A stretch of 64,000 nucleotides of DNA from an uncultured Roseiflexus sp. (GCA_937935075.1 CALGYB010000039.1:1-64000), one strand, 5' to 3'; shown: positions 1 to 8,145, counted from the first letter of the stretch. Numbers and translations: made by a program. The notes: generated by a model not told the origin, from the sequence alone.

Positions 1-89
1 GCATTCGTCAAGAAAAAGTTACGAGGGGAGGGGTAGATAACATCCCGCAGGGGTAGGGCGGGCTTCCGCCCACTGCGACGCGGCATTGC

Positions 90-259
90 GCCCGCCTGCC
101 CCACCCCCCTGCCTCCCGCTCCCATCCGGGGAGCAAGGGAAATACCGCTCTCCTCCCCCCTCGTGGGGGAGGGGGAGGGGGAGGGGGTGGGGGATATGGT
201 GTGGTCTCTGCCCGCCTGCCCCTCCCCCCCGCCTCCCGCTCCCATCCGGGGAGCGGGAG
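90..259. repeat. Two direct copies of a GC-rich hairpin unit
   Basis: Positions 90-139 and 209-259 share the order CCCGCCTGCCCC / C-run / GCCTCCCGCTCCCATCCGG / GGAGC at an offset of about 119 bp. Each copy can fold on CTCCC...GGGAG. Similar 'free hairpin' sequence recurs near 27480 and 27730 (CCCCTTCTCCC...GGGAGAAGGGG), which suggests a genome-wide intergenic repeat type. Confidence 0.6.
165..193 (+). other. Potential G-quadruplex tract
   Basis: Five runs of five G occur at 165-169, 171-175, 177-181, 183-187 and 189-193. Each is separated by a single A or T. This exceeds the usual G3+N1-7 quadruplex rule. A C-run just upstream (155-160) could instead pair with the first G-run. Confidence 0.6.
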
Positions 260-449
260 GCGAGGTAGCGCGGACTTCAGTCCGAAGCAACACCCGCGCG
301 CGCGGGCTTGATCGGGGGTGCACAGCCGCGCAGTGGCTCGCACAATTTCAGCCGGGGCTTTAGCCTGTAGCGTCCTTTACATTTTCATTACAGACTGATT
401 GTTTCGTTTACCGCATCAAGATGACCTAAATCAACTATCGCCCTTGAGC

Positions 450-488
450 CGGTCAGATTGCTGTCAGCCGTCTGTCAGGCAGGTGTCA
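450..488 (+). promoter_or_regulatory. PHO-box-like array upstream of the amidase gene
   Basis: Four hexamers sit exactly 11 bp apart: CGGTCA at 450, CTGTCA at 461, CTGTCA at 472 and GTGTCA at 483. The PhoB/PhoP box is known as CTGTCA-N5-CTGTCA direct repeats of 11 bp; the middle pair fits it exactly. A possible -10 (TACGAT, 511-516) follows. It implies phosphate-responsive control of the downstream amidase, which is inference. Confidence 0.55.
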
Positions 489-553
489 GCAATTCCATTG
501 TGTGGCGTTCTACGATGGAACTGAACATCGTATTGGAGGAAGGGGCGGTTTGT

Positions 554-3448
554 ATGCGCACCTGGAAGATTGCACCATTACGTCTCACTGCCATTGCTGC
601 GCTGCTGCTCACAACCATTGCGCTGCTGCTTCCGTCGTATTCGTCAGATGCTGAGGAACAGGCGAGCAATTTGCAGCCGGAGCATACCGTGGCGCCACCT
701 GCGGGCGATGCGCTGCTGGCGTCGATCCAGTCTATCGGGGAATATCTGACAACGCCGGTGCAGACGACGCGACCGTTCAGCCACCTGGTGCTACACTATC
801 AAGCGCAGGTTCCGACGGGCGCAACATTGAGTCTCTTTGTGCGCGCGTCCGCCGACGGCGCTGCCTGGACCGACTGGACCGGGGTAGTCGGCAGCGATGA
901 CATGCGGCGTCCAGAGGATGGTCCCGATGTTGTCTGGAGCGACATCATCGACGCTGGCGCGTTAATGCATTTCTGGCAGGTGCGGGTGGTCATGGCGCCT
1001 GCGACGGATGGCGCCTTCCCGACCATTGGCGCCATCGAAGCGCACACCGTCGATGCGCTGACCGGTCCGGTCGCGCCGCCAGCCGCCGACATCGCCCTGC
1101 CGCAGAGCAGCGGTCCGGCGAAGCCGCCGGTGGTGTCACGCATTGCCTGGGGATCGCCTGATGGCCAGGGGAGCCGCGCCAGGCCCGCGTACTATCCGGT
1201 GAACCATATCATCGTCCACCACACTGCCGATGGCAATACCCTGGCGCCAGGGCAACCAAACTGGGCAGCGCGGGTACGGGCGATCTGGTCATACCACGCG
1301 ATCACGCGCCGGTGGGGCGACATTGGCTACAACTACCTGATCGATCCCAACGGCGTGATCTACGAAGGCCGGGCGGGCGGCGACGATGCGGTTGGGTTCC
1401 ACGATACCGCCAACTACGGCTCAATGGGCATCGCGCTGATCGGAACCTACGCCGGCGTGGCCCCAACCCCCGCTGCACAGGAGGCGCTGGTGCGTCTGAT
1501 CGCCTGGAAAGCCGCGCAGAAGGACATTGATCCGCTCGGACGTTCGTACTACTACGGGTGTTCCCGGTCGAGCAAGTGTTTACCGTTCAATCCAGGCGCG
1601 ATTGTGCCAAATATCGCCGGTCATCGCCAGGTGACGCCGGGACATACCACGTGTCCGGGTGACGCGACAATGGCAATCCTGCCCGATCTGCGCAATCGCG
1701 CGCTCGCATTGATGCGCAACGGTGACGGAACTTACGACAATGGCGATCTGGTCATTGACGAACGCGAGAGCAGTTTCAGCCGGAGCGCCGCGAACTGGTA
1801 CAGCGCAGCATGCGGCGCCGGCGACCACGCATTCTACACTTTTGCAACCAATAACCCGGCAGAAAGCACGAATCGCGGCGTCTGGCGCCCGAACCTGCCG
1901 CACCGTGGCTCATACCGTGTGCTGGCGCACATCCCGCGTAACTGCGGGCTGGGTCCGCTGACGGGGAATGCCAGATATGTGGTGCATAGCGCGGCGGGCA
2001 GTATTGTCGTTCCCGTCAGCCAGGAAAGTGTCGAGGGATGGGTCGATCTCGGCGTCTATACCTTTGATGCAGGGAACGGCGGAGCAGTCGAACTCGACGA
2101 TCTGACCGGCGAGATGCTCACCGCGCGGCGGATCATTATGTTCGATGCGGTCAAATGGGTTCCCGAAAACCCGCAGGCGAACGCGCAGATCGTTGCGGTG
2201 CATTTCGAGCGCGACACGATCGCGGCAGGCGAACTGGTTCGCGTGGATGTAACCGTGCGCAACACCGGATCGACCATGATCGTCGGGCAGGAGCCGCGGG
2301 TTGACCTGACCGCCGGCGGCGGAATGAACAACCCTGCCAATGCCTACGTCTACGAGCAGCACGAGTGCTTCGCGGGTAGTCCTGCCGGCGCCTTCCCGGC
2401 GTTTCCTAAAGAAGCCGGAAAAATCCGCATCACGCTTGGCATGCCCGGCTGGGATGCGCTCTATGGCAGCGGGTGCGCCGGTCCGACCTCCGACTATCCG
2501 TGGCGCTGGGGGCTGAATCGCGAACTGGCGCCGGGTGCAGAGCAGACGATCGTCGGCTATGTGCGCTTCCATACGCCTGGCACATACACGCTACGCGCCG
2601 GACTGATCCACGAATATGTGCGCTATCTGGCGCAGGATGTCGGCGCAACGACGATTACCGTCACCAATGAGCGCACCCCGCCCGATGCCGCAACCTTCGA
2701 CGAATGGCTGCGTCCCACGGCGCGCGTGTATCGTCTTGGTCCCGTGCCGGACAGCCTCCTGGCGCGCGCCGGCGACGCACAGGCGCTTCCATTGGGCGCG
2801 GAGGTCGGCAGCTTCGCCTGGCAGGGCGACCTGCTTGATTGGGGCGATGGCGGACCACTGGGATTGACGGATAACTTCGCTATCGTTCAGACACGCGCGT
2901 TTTACGCGCCGGTCAGCGGTGAGTACATCTTCCGCACCATCAGCGACGATGGCTCGTGGTTGCTGGTGAATGGGCGTACTGTCGTGGCAAATGGCGGTCT
3001 TCATGAGCAATCGGAAGCAACCGGAACGATCTATCTCGACGCAGGGCTACACGTGCTGTCGGTGGTCTTCTTCGAACTGCGCGGTATGGCGGCTGCCGGG
3101 TATGACGTGCAACTGCCGGGTTCCCCGGTCTTTCAGCCGGTCCCCGATGGGCTGGATGCCGCACCGCGCTTCGGCGGAACATTCGCCGGACCGACGATCA
3201 TTACGCTTGCCGCAGATGATCGCGGTGGCAGCGGCATTGCGGCGATCCGCTGGAGCCTGAACGGAGCGCCGTGGCAGACGACCGCAGGACCAATCGCGCG
3301 CATCGATTTGCCTGAGAACGGAACATACCGTCTGCGTTATCAGGCAGTCGATGCAGCCGGCAATGAGAGTCCCATGCGCGAATTGACGGCGCAGGTCGAT
3401 ACGAACCTGACGATCCATCGCATAGCGTTGCCCGTGGTGGCGCGGTGA
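554..3448 (+). CDS. Secreted N-acetylmuramoyl-L-alanine amidase (PGRP/Amidase_2) with PA14 domain
   Basis: Predicted cell-wall hydrolase of 964 aa that cuts the amide bond between N-acetylmuramic acid and the stem peptide. The ATG at 554 is preferred over upstream starts because GGAGG lies just before it and the protein then opens with a signal peptide (MRTWK plus a hydrophobic stretch to about residue 28). Residues about 196-390 form the PGRP/amidase_2 fold with the zinc-ligand pattern VHH (H222/H223) and GHR (H357) followed by HTTCPGD. Residues about 715-855 look like a PA14 carbohydrate-binding domain (SDDGSWLLVNG). The region between has a beta-rich CARDB-like part (VRVDVTVRNTGS). It is much longer than simple amidases, so it is probably anchored on or secreted to the filament surface. 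A PHO-like array precedes it. Confidence 0.85.
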   Translation: MRTWKIAPLRLTAIAALLLTTIALLLPSYSSDAEEQASNLQPEHTVAPPAGDALLASIQSIGEYLTTPVQTTRPFSHLVLHYQAQVPTGATLSLFVRASADGAAWTDWTGVVGSDDMRRPEDGPDVVWSDIIDAGALMHFWQVRVVMAPATDGAFPTIGAIEAHTVDALTGPVAPPAADIALPQSSGPAKPPVVSRIAWGSPDGQGSRARPAYYPVNHIIVHHTADGNTLAPGQPNWAARVRAIWSYHAITRRWGDIGYNYLIDPNGVIYEGRAGGDDAVGFHDTANYGSMGIALIGTYAGVAPTPAAQEALVRLIAWKAAQKDIDPLGRSYYYGCSRSSKCLPFNPGAIVPNIAGHRQVTPGHTTCPGDATMAILPDLRNRALALMRNGDGTYDNGDLVIDERESSFSRSAANWYSAACGAGDHAFYTFATNNPAESTNRGVWRPNLPHRGSYRVLAHIPRNCGLGPLTGNARYVVHSAAGSIVVPVSQESVEGWVDLGVYTFDAGNGGAVELDDLTGEMLTARRIIMFDAVKWVPENPQANAQIVAVHFERDTIAAGELVRVDVTVRNTGSTMIVGQEPRVDLTAGGGMNNPANAYVYEQHECFAGSPAGAFPAFPKEAGKIRITLGMPGWDALYGSGCAGPTSDYPWRWGLNRELAPGAEQTIVGYVRFHTPGTYTLRAGLIHEYVRYLAQDVGATTITVTNERTPPDAATFDEWLRPTARVYRLGPVPDSLLARAGDAQALPLGAEVGSFAWQGDLLDWGDGGPLGLTDNFAIVQTRAFYAPVSGEYIFRTISDDGSWLLVNGRTVVANGGLHEQSEATGTIYLDAGLHVLSVVFFELRGMAAAGYDVQLPGSPVFQPVPDGLDAAPRFGGTFAGPTIITLAADDRGGSGIAAIRWSLNGAPWQTTAGPIARIDLPENGTYRLRYQAVDAAGNESPMRELTAQVDTNLTIHRIALPVVAR

Positions 3449-3450
3449 CG

Positions 3451-3488
3451 TGTCATCCTTTTGACACCTGTTGGTGCTATGGTAGACT
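3451..3488 (+). promoter_or_regulatory. rfbB promoter with overlapping palindrome
   Basis: TTGACA (3461-3466), a 16-bp spacer and TAGACT (3483-3488) form a sigma70-like promoter 37 bp before rfbB. The -35 is the right half of a perfect palindrome TGTCA-N6-TGACA (3451-3466). That position suits a repressor or a class II activator. The palindrome begins three bases after the amidase stop codon. Confidence 0.6.
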
Positions 3489-3524
3489 CCAGCAGATACA
3501 CAACATACGGTTCAGGAGCACACC

Positions 3525-4553
3525 ATGCGCAATATCCTGGTCGCCGGCGGCGCCGGTTTCATCGGCAGCAACTTCGTTGAATTGATGCTGGACAAATACC
3601 CCGACTACCGGATTATTGTCTATGATAAATTGACCTATGCAGGACGGCTGGAAAACCTGGCGCGCTTTCGGGACAATCCGCGCTTTGCGTTTGTGCGCGG
3701 CGACATTTGTGATCCCGCCGCCGTGCGCGAAACCTTCCGCGCCTACGACATCGATACCCTGGTCAATTTTGCCGCCGAGACGCACGTTGATCGTTCGATC
3801 ATGGACCCCGACGCCTTCATTCGCACCGATGTCTACGGGACGTATGTGCTGCTCGAAGCGGTGAAGGAAATGAAACTCGAACGCGCCCTGTTTGTCAGCA
3901 CCGATGAAGTCTATGGGCACATCGAACCGGGGCGCTCGTCGTCTGAGGATGATCCGCTCAAGCCACGCTCCCCATATGCGGCATCAAAGGCGGGCGGCGA
4001 GCATCTGGTATACGCCTACTACATCACCTATGGGCTGCCGGTGCTGATCACCCGCGGCACGAACAACATCGGTCCCTACCAGTACCCCGAAAAAGCCGTG
4101 CCGCTCTTCATCACGAACGCGATCGACGATGTTCCGCTGCCGCTCTACGGCGACGGACGGCAGATGCGCGACTATCAGTATGTGATGGATCACTGTGAGG
4201 GCATCGACGTCGTACTGCACCACGGCGCCATCGGCGAAGCATACAACATCGGCTCAGGCGTTGAGACCGAGAACATCGTGATGGCAAAGGCAATCCTCGA
4301 TCTTCTGGGCAAGCCCTACTCGTTGATCCAGCCGGTGGCGGATCGCCCGGGGCATGACCGACGCTACTCGGTGCGCACCGATAAGATCAAGGCGCTGGGA
4401 TGGCAGTCGCGCCACACATTCGCTCAGGCTATCGAAAAAACCGTGCGCTGGTACATCGAAAACCAGGACTGGTGGCGCCCCATCAAGTCGGGTGAGTTCA
4501 AGGAATACTATCGCAAGCAGTACCTGGAGCGGCAGGCAGCGCCAGTCGGATGA
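3525..4553 (+). CDS. rfbB: dTDP-glucose 4,6-dehydratase
   Basis: A 342-aa short-chain dehydrogenase/reductase of the extended type. It converts dTDP-glucose to dTDP-4-keto-6-deoxyglucose, the branch point for rhamnose and other deoxysugars of surface polysaccharides. The NAD-binding motif GGAGFIGSN is at residues 7-15. The STDEVYG motif carries the dehydratase acid/base residues, and the catalytic YxxxK is Y151/K155 (YAASKAGG). Length matches RmlB. GGAG lies before the ATG. No rmlA, rmlC or rmlD lies beside it, so the rest of the pathway must be elsewhere. Confidence 0.9.
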   Translation: MRNILVAGGAGFIGSNFVELMLDKYPDYRIIVYDKLTYAGRLENLARFRDNPRFAFVRGDICDPAAVRETFRAYDIDTLVNFAAETHVDRSIMDPDAFIRTDVYGTYVLLEAVKEMKLERALFVSTDEVYGHIEPGRSSSEDDPLKPRSPYAASKAGGEHLVYAYYITYGLPVLITRGTNNIGPYQYPEKAVPLFITNAIDDVPLPLYGDGRQMRDYQYVMDHCEGIDVVLHHGAIGEAYNIGSGVETENIVMAKAILDLLGKPYSLIQPVADRPGHDRRYSVRTDKIKALGWQSRHTFAQAIEKTVRWYIENQDWWRPIKSGEFKEYYRKQYLERQAAPVG

Positions 4554-4657
4554 TGAATGCTCCCGGCTTGAACAATCCGCCTGCGTCTCAGCGCCGCTGC
4601 ATCTCCTGCATCCGTCGAGCGCATCGGGCGTGACGCCCCGCCGGTCAAGGCGCGCTC
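4551..4657 (-). pseudogene. Decayed fragment of a glcE 3' end
   Basis: Read on the minus strand this stretch gives ARLDRRGVTPDALD, then after a one-base deletion RMQEMQRR, a TGA stop, and LFKPGAFI. The intact C-terminus of the GlcD-GlcE protein encoded at 8167-10830 reads ARFDRWGFTPDALD, RMQEMRRRW, LNPGAFIV. The DNA of the two places aligns without large gaps, with roughly 80-90% identity in the core. It abuts the rfbB stop codon and is followed by a GAGC-loop hairpin. I read it as a remnant of a paralogous oxidase gene or a duplicated 3' tail. Confidence 0.75.
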
Positions 4658-4679
4658 CCTGAGCTTGTCGAAAGGGGCG
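4653..4679. repeat. Constant-loop hairpin, copy 1
   Basis: The arms CGCTCCCT and AAGGGGCG flank the loop GAGCTTGTCGA. The stem is imperfect. It is the first of four hairpins in the window that share the loop pattern GAGCNNGTCGA and lie downstream of gene ends. Confidence 0.5.
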
Positions 4680-4792
4680 TGCCACTGGCGGCATACCCAA
4701 AGAAATACTGAGTCTTCATTAGCTGCGGGCATACGGTTTTCAACTGGTCGCCGACCTTTTATCCGCCTCTGACACAGATCTCGTCACTCCAT

Positions 4793-5284
4793 TCACGGTT
4801 CATCTTCACTGGCAAGTGACAGAATCCGTCTTCTAATGGTTACCGAAATCCACATTCCTTGATCGCTCAAACGGTTCACAAAAGGTGCAATTCTGTCAAT
4901 CAGTCCGATCCGCTTCGCTTCGATCAACACCTTCAATGTACCCCATACCTGTAATCCGGCTGCCTGTGCGATACGTCGCGCCAGTCTATCATCAAGCAAA
5001 ATAACACGTTCCCGATATTCGAGCGCCAGTGCCATAGCGGCTATTTCACCAGGTCCGAGATCAAGCGCCAGCCATTCTGACGGCATAGCAGAGGGGTTAA
5101 CAATCGTGATCCAGGGATACACATGCAGATCCGGCACATCGTATCCTCTGCTGAACCCGACATTGAGTTCGTCACGCACCGCTTCCGGCGACCAGACTTC
5201 ATTGAACAGGGCAGGCAGAAGTTCTATCGCACCAATGCGATACAGGTACAGCAACGGCGACGTATTGCTGATCGCTTCAGGCAT
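4793..5284 (-). CDS. PIN-like toxin of the DUF3368 family
   Basis: A 163-aa protein starting MPEAISNTSPLLYL, the usual opening of DUF3368 proteins. These are PIN-domain-like putative RNases paired with UPF0175 antitoxins. Acidic positions typical of PIN folds appear at PEAVRDEL, GPGEIAAMALA and LLDDRLARR. The first catalytic Asp is Asn in this copy (SNTSP). The start at 5284 overlaps the antitoxin gene by 8 bp, which indicates translational coupling; an upstream in-frame ATG at 5332 lies deeper in the antitoxin gene and is less likely. Activity is inferred, not shown. Confidence 0.75.
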   Translation of the reverse strand: MPEAISNTSPLLYLYRIGAIELLPALFNEVWSPEAVRDELNVGFSRGYDVPDLHVYPWITIVNPSAMPSEWLALDLGPGEIAAMALALEYRERVILLDDRLARRIAQAAGLQVWGTLKVLIEAKRIGLIDRIAPFVNRLSDQGMWISVTIRRRILSLASEDEP

Positions 5285-5528
5285 GTTCCTGCTCCAGATC
5301 CTCCAGTTCAGTAGCAAAAGGGAACACGCCATACCGACTCAAACTGAGCAAGAATTCGATTCGAGGCATGCCAGCCAATTCCGCCGCCCTTCCTGACGAA
5401 AGGCGTCCCATTTCGTACAGCTTGATTGCTGCCAGCATGCGTAGCTCGCGCCCAAATGAAACAGGATCTGTCTTTTCAGCAAGCAGCACCTTTTCCGGAA
5501 TCTCGAGCGTAATTTGCCTGGTAGTCAT
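5277..5528 (-). CDS. UPF0175 family antitoxin
   Basis: An 83-aa protein beginning MTTRQITLEIPEKV, followed by a predicted helix-turn-helix region (YEMGRLSSGRAAELAGMPRIEF). This is the typical build of UPF0175 proteins, which accompany DUF3368/PIN toxins. GGAGA lies upstream of the ATG at 5528. It is the first gene of a two-gene operon with the toxin and probably autoregulates it, as known for type II modules. Confidence 0.75.
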   Translation of the reverse strand: MTTRQITLEIPEKVLLAEKTDPVSFGRELRMLAAIKLYEMGRLSSGRAAELAGMPRIEFLLSLSRYGVFPFATELEDLEQEHA

Positions 5529-5729
5529 AATGTGTCTCCTGTATCGAATCTGGCTGCCAGATGTATAGGTGTATGCCAGGTCCAGACTCTCAATGCTGCA
5601 TCGTATGAACTACAGAGAGCGCATCGAAGCGCATCGATCTCATTATAAGGTTCTCATCGCACGCTGACAACACGATCACTTCTCTGCGCGAGACGACCAC
5701 AGCCTTATCTTCGGGTTGAGACACGAACA

Positions 5730-5760
5730 GGCATGCCGCCGTCGCTGGCAGCGGCATGCC
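5730..5760. repeat. Palindromic element
   Basis: GGCATGCCGC (5730-5739) pairs with GCGGCATGCC (5751-5760) around an 11-base loop. No U-run follows, so it looks like a REP-type palindrome rather than an intrinsic terminator. Confidence 0.55.
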
Positions 5761-5856
5761 CGTACATCCGCAGAGCCCCATCAGTAACAGGGCTTACGCG
5801 GTGGCGCGTTTTCTGGCTTCGCCAGAGCCTGCGGCAGCGTGGTACTCCCATCAAGG

Positions 5857-5893
5857 TGGTGTGGTGCGGCGGCGAAGTCGCCGCACCACACCA
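5857..5893. repeat. Strong hairpin downstream of the cd1 gene
   Basis: A perfect 15-bp stem TGGTGTGGTGCGGCG (5857-5871) / CGCCGCACCACACCA (5879-5893) with a 7-base loop. It lies about 80 bp past the stop of the minus-strand cytochrome gene. It may protect or end that transcript, but there is no U-tract. Confidence 0.6.
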
Positions 5894-5974
5894 CAAAAGA
5901 AGACAAATACCGCTCTGCCGAAGGCAAAAAGAGTCGTTCCGCGGCTCGTCGGTGAGGCGACCGCGTCACTCCTG

Positions 5975-8044
5975 TCAGTAAATATCGCGCACTGTGTTGT
6001 AGACATTGAACTTACCGGTCGGCGTCACCAGGTTGGGGATGCGCGCCTTTTCGGTCAGCGTTGCATCATCGTACACGACGATCTCGCCCGTTTCGCCCGG
6101 TTTGCTCGCATCGCCCCAGATGCTCACCCATACCTCCGTCCCGGCTGCGTTATACTCGAAATGCACGGCGCGCCCATAGGAACTGGCTTCCCAGCACTTG
6201 TGCGGCTCTGACGGATTTGCCTTCGCAATGACGCAGATCGTTCGCGCCAGCGCCGGATCGGAGTTGAGCGTCATATCCACCCAGATCCACCGGCTCTTCG
6301 GATGCGTCTTGATAAACAGACTTCCGGCGCCGGGCAGCGGCGTGACGCGCACCGCCTTCCAGGCTGAGTCCGGGTGTCCTTCGGGATCGGCGCCGATTGA
6401 GACAATCGCCGGATCACCCAGGTGCCCTGAACTCCAGACAGGACCAAACTCAGGATCGACCCAGTTGGCGCCGCGACCGGGGTGTGGGATTTTCGGCGTG
6501 TCCACCAGCGCAACCATGCGCCCTTCCTGAGCATCGACCACGGCAACCTTGTTCGATTGATTGGCTGCCACCAGGAAGTAGCGATGGGTTGCATCCCAGC
6601 CGCCGTCGTGGAGGAAGCGCGCCGCTGGCAGCATCTTGATCTGCGGCGCCTGCGGATCGGCATAGTTCACCAGCCAGATCTGCCCGATCTCCTTCACATT
6701 GATGATCCACTCCGGCTTGAAGTCGGAGGCGACAATACTGGCAACACGCGGCTCAGGATGGTATTCCTTGGTATCGACAGTATAGCCGCGGGTGCTGACG
6801 ATATGGATTGGTTCCAGGGTCTGACCATCGAGGATGACAAAGTGCGGGGGCCAGTAACAGCCCACCACTGCCAGTTTGTCCGTAAAATCGCCTTCTGGTC
6901 CATTGTACTTGCTGACCTCGACTGAACGTGCGTCGTAGCAGACCTGCACCTCGGCGACTTTAGCGGGCGTTTCCGTCCACAGGTCGATCATCGCCAGTTT
7001 CCCGTCGCGCCCAATCACATAGGCATAGCGTCCGGTCGCCGACATGCGGGTGATATGCACGGCATAGCCGCTGTCAACCTTGCTCACCACCTCATACGTA
7101 TCGCCGTCGATCACCGCCACCTGCCCGGCGTCACGCAGCGTGACCACGAAATAGTTCTGCCAGTTGCGCTTCGTCTGCGGCGTGGTCGGTCGCTGATCCG
7201 GCGCAACATACACCTTCCACGACTCCTTCATCCGTTCCATCGGCAATTCCGGCGGCGCCGGCGGCTCGCGTTGCAGGAATCGCGCCAGCACATCAATCTG
7301 CTCCTGGGTAAAGAAGCCCTGTTTGCCCCAATCGGGCATACCGCGTGATGTGCCGTTGTAGATGATGGTCGACAACCCGACCGTGCCAAGCGGAATGGTG
7401 TGATCAGGTGTCAGCGCCGGACCGGTTGCGCCTTTGCGCAGGGTGCCGTGACATCCGGCGCAGCGCTCGAAATAGATGAGTTTTGCCCAGGCGAACTCGT
7501 CGTCGCTCAGGGTTGGCGCAACTTCGGCTGGAGCGGCGGTTGATTCTTCGGTAACGACCGCTTCCGTTTCGCCGGGAGGCGCTTTCAGGTAGGCGACGAC
7601 CGCCGCCAGTTCCTCTTCAGACAACCCCTGCCCCAATGATGGCGGCATGACCCCCTTCTGGCACGGGCTGCCGTTGCACTCGGGGGCGATGAAGACATCC
7701 GGTTCGAGGATTGCTTCGCGGAGGTATGCTTCGACCGTCGTGGCGTTGCCGGTGTAGGCGTTGCTCTGCATCGTCTGAGCAGCAACCTGTGCGATGTTCG
7801 TGAGGTCCGGTCCGATGGTTCCTCTGGCGTTGGGAACGCCAGGGATGACGTGACACGCGCCACAACCGCCTTTCTGGAACGCCGCCAGTGCGAGATCGCC
7901 AGATGGCGCGGTTGTGGCGGCTACCGGCGCCGCCTGTGGAACTGGCGCGGTTGCGGTTGGCGATACCTCCGCCTGACGCGCACAGGCAACCAGAATGACC
8001 AATCCCAGCATGGCGCCAAAGACGATGTGCTTCCATGGGCGCAT
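5975..8044 (-). CDS. nirS: Cytochrome cd1 nitrite reductase-like lipoprotein with an extra cytochrome c domain (NirC-NirS type fusion)
   Basis: A 689-aa exported protein. The start at 8044 follows AAGGAGG. The signal ends in a lipobox LVAC (C21). Heme c sites are CGACH (61-65) and CAGCH (195-199); NirS normally has only one. Residues about 280-689 form the heme-d1 propeller: GYAVH (H330) matches the d1 ligand, and FLHDGG (H479) and PHPGRGAN (H521) match the two catalytic distal histidines. The C-terminus TPTGKFNVYN is typical of NirS. Known family chemistry is reduction of nitrite to NO. Related d1-binding proteins NirN and NirF are the alternatives, but both catalytic histidines favour NirS. 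No d1-heme synthesis gene lies nearby. The promoter carries a CRP-type site. Confidence 0.8.
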   Translation of the reverse strand: MRPWKHIVFGAMLGLVILVACARQAEVSPTATAPVPQAAPVAATTAPSGDLALAAFQKGGCGACHVIPGVPNARGTIGPDLTNIAQVAAQTMQSNAYTGNATTVEAYLREAILEPDVFIAPECNGSPCQKGVMPPSLGQGLSEEELAAVVAYLKAPPGETEAVVTEESTAAPAEVAPTLSDDEFAWAKLIYFERCAGCHGTLRKGATGPALTPDHTIPLGTVGLSTIIYNGTSRGMPDWGKQGFFTQEQIDVLARFLQREPPAPPELPMERMKESWKVYVAPDQRPTTPQTKRNWQNYFVVTLRDAGQVAVIDGDTYEVVSKVDSGYAVHITRMSATGRYAYVIGRDGKLAMIDLWTETPAKVAEVQVCYDARSVEVSKYNGPEGDFTDKLAVVGCYWPPHFVILDGQTLEPIHIVSTRGYTVDTKEYHPEPRVASIVASDFKPEWIINVKEIGQIWLVNYADPQAPQIKMLPAARFLHDGGWDATHRYFLVAANQSNKVAVVDAQEGRMVALVDTPKIPHPGRGANWVDPEFGPVWSSGHLGDPAIVSIGADPEGHPDSAWKAVRVTPLPGAGSLFIKTHPKSRWIWVDMTLNSDPALARTICVIAKANPSEPHKCWEASSYGRAVHFEYNAAGTEVWVSIWGDASKPGETGEIVVYDDATLTEKARIPNLVTPTGKFNVYNTVRDIY

Positions 8045-8102
8045 AGACAGCCTCCTTGCTGAGTGGGCGACGATGATTCTGCCCCTCCACACACTCGCAA
8101 GG

Positions 8103-8145
8103 AGTATACGCCGCAGGAAACAAACCGTCTGTGACTTTTCTCACA
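8103..8145 (-). promoter_or_regulatory. Class II Crp/Fnr-type promoter of the cd1 gene
   Basis: The palindrome TGTGA-CTTTTC-TCACA (8130-8145) is a perfect CRP-family consensus. On the minus strand it lies 21 bp upstream of TATACT (8103-8108 read on the minus strand), which places its centre near -41.5. There is no good -35, as expected for an activator-dependent promoter. The same module with the same spacing occurs before the ferredoxin gene. Confidence 0.75.

Larger units (their letters stand above)
1..553. other. Non-coding leader with GC-rich repeats
   Basis: I see no convincing gene here. The stretch holds two diverged copies of a CCC-rich unit, near 90-139 and 209-259, each containing the small hairpin CTCCCATCCGGGGAG. 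A G-rich tract lies at 165-193, and a run of 11-bp repeats lies before the amidase gene. The short reading frames on both strands are low-complexity translations of these repeats and have no family resemblance. Confidence 0.7.
5529..5974. other. Intergenic region with two strong hairpins
   Basis: No gene is supported. A minus-strand frame of 63 codons (5590-5781) exists but has no RBS or family resemblance. The region carries palindromes at 5730-5760 and 5857-5893, between the promoter end of the toxin-antitoxin operon and the 3' end of the cd1 gene. Confidence 0.6.

Noticed and set aside
5590-5781. Small minus-strand frame between the antitoxin and the cd1 gene
   Set aside because: It has no RBS, no family resemblance, and contains the palindrome at 5730-5760.
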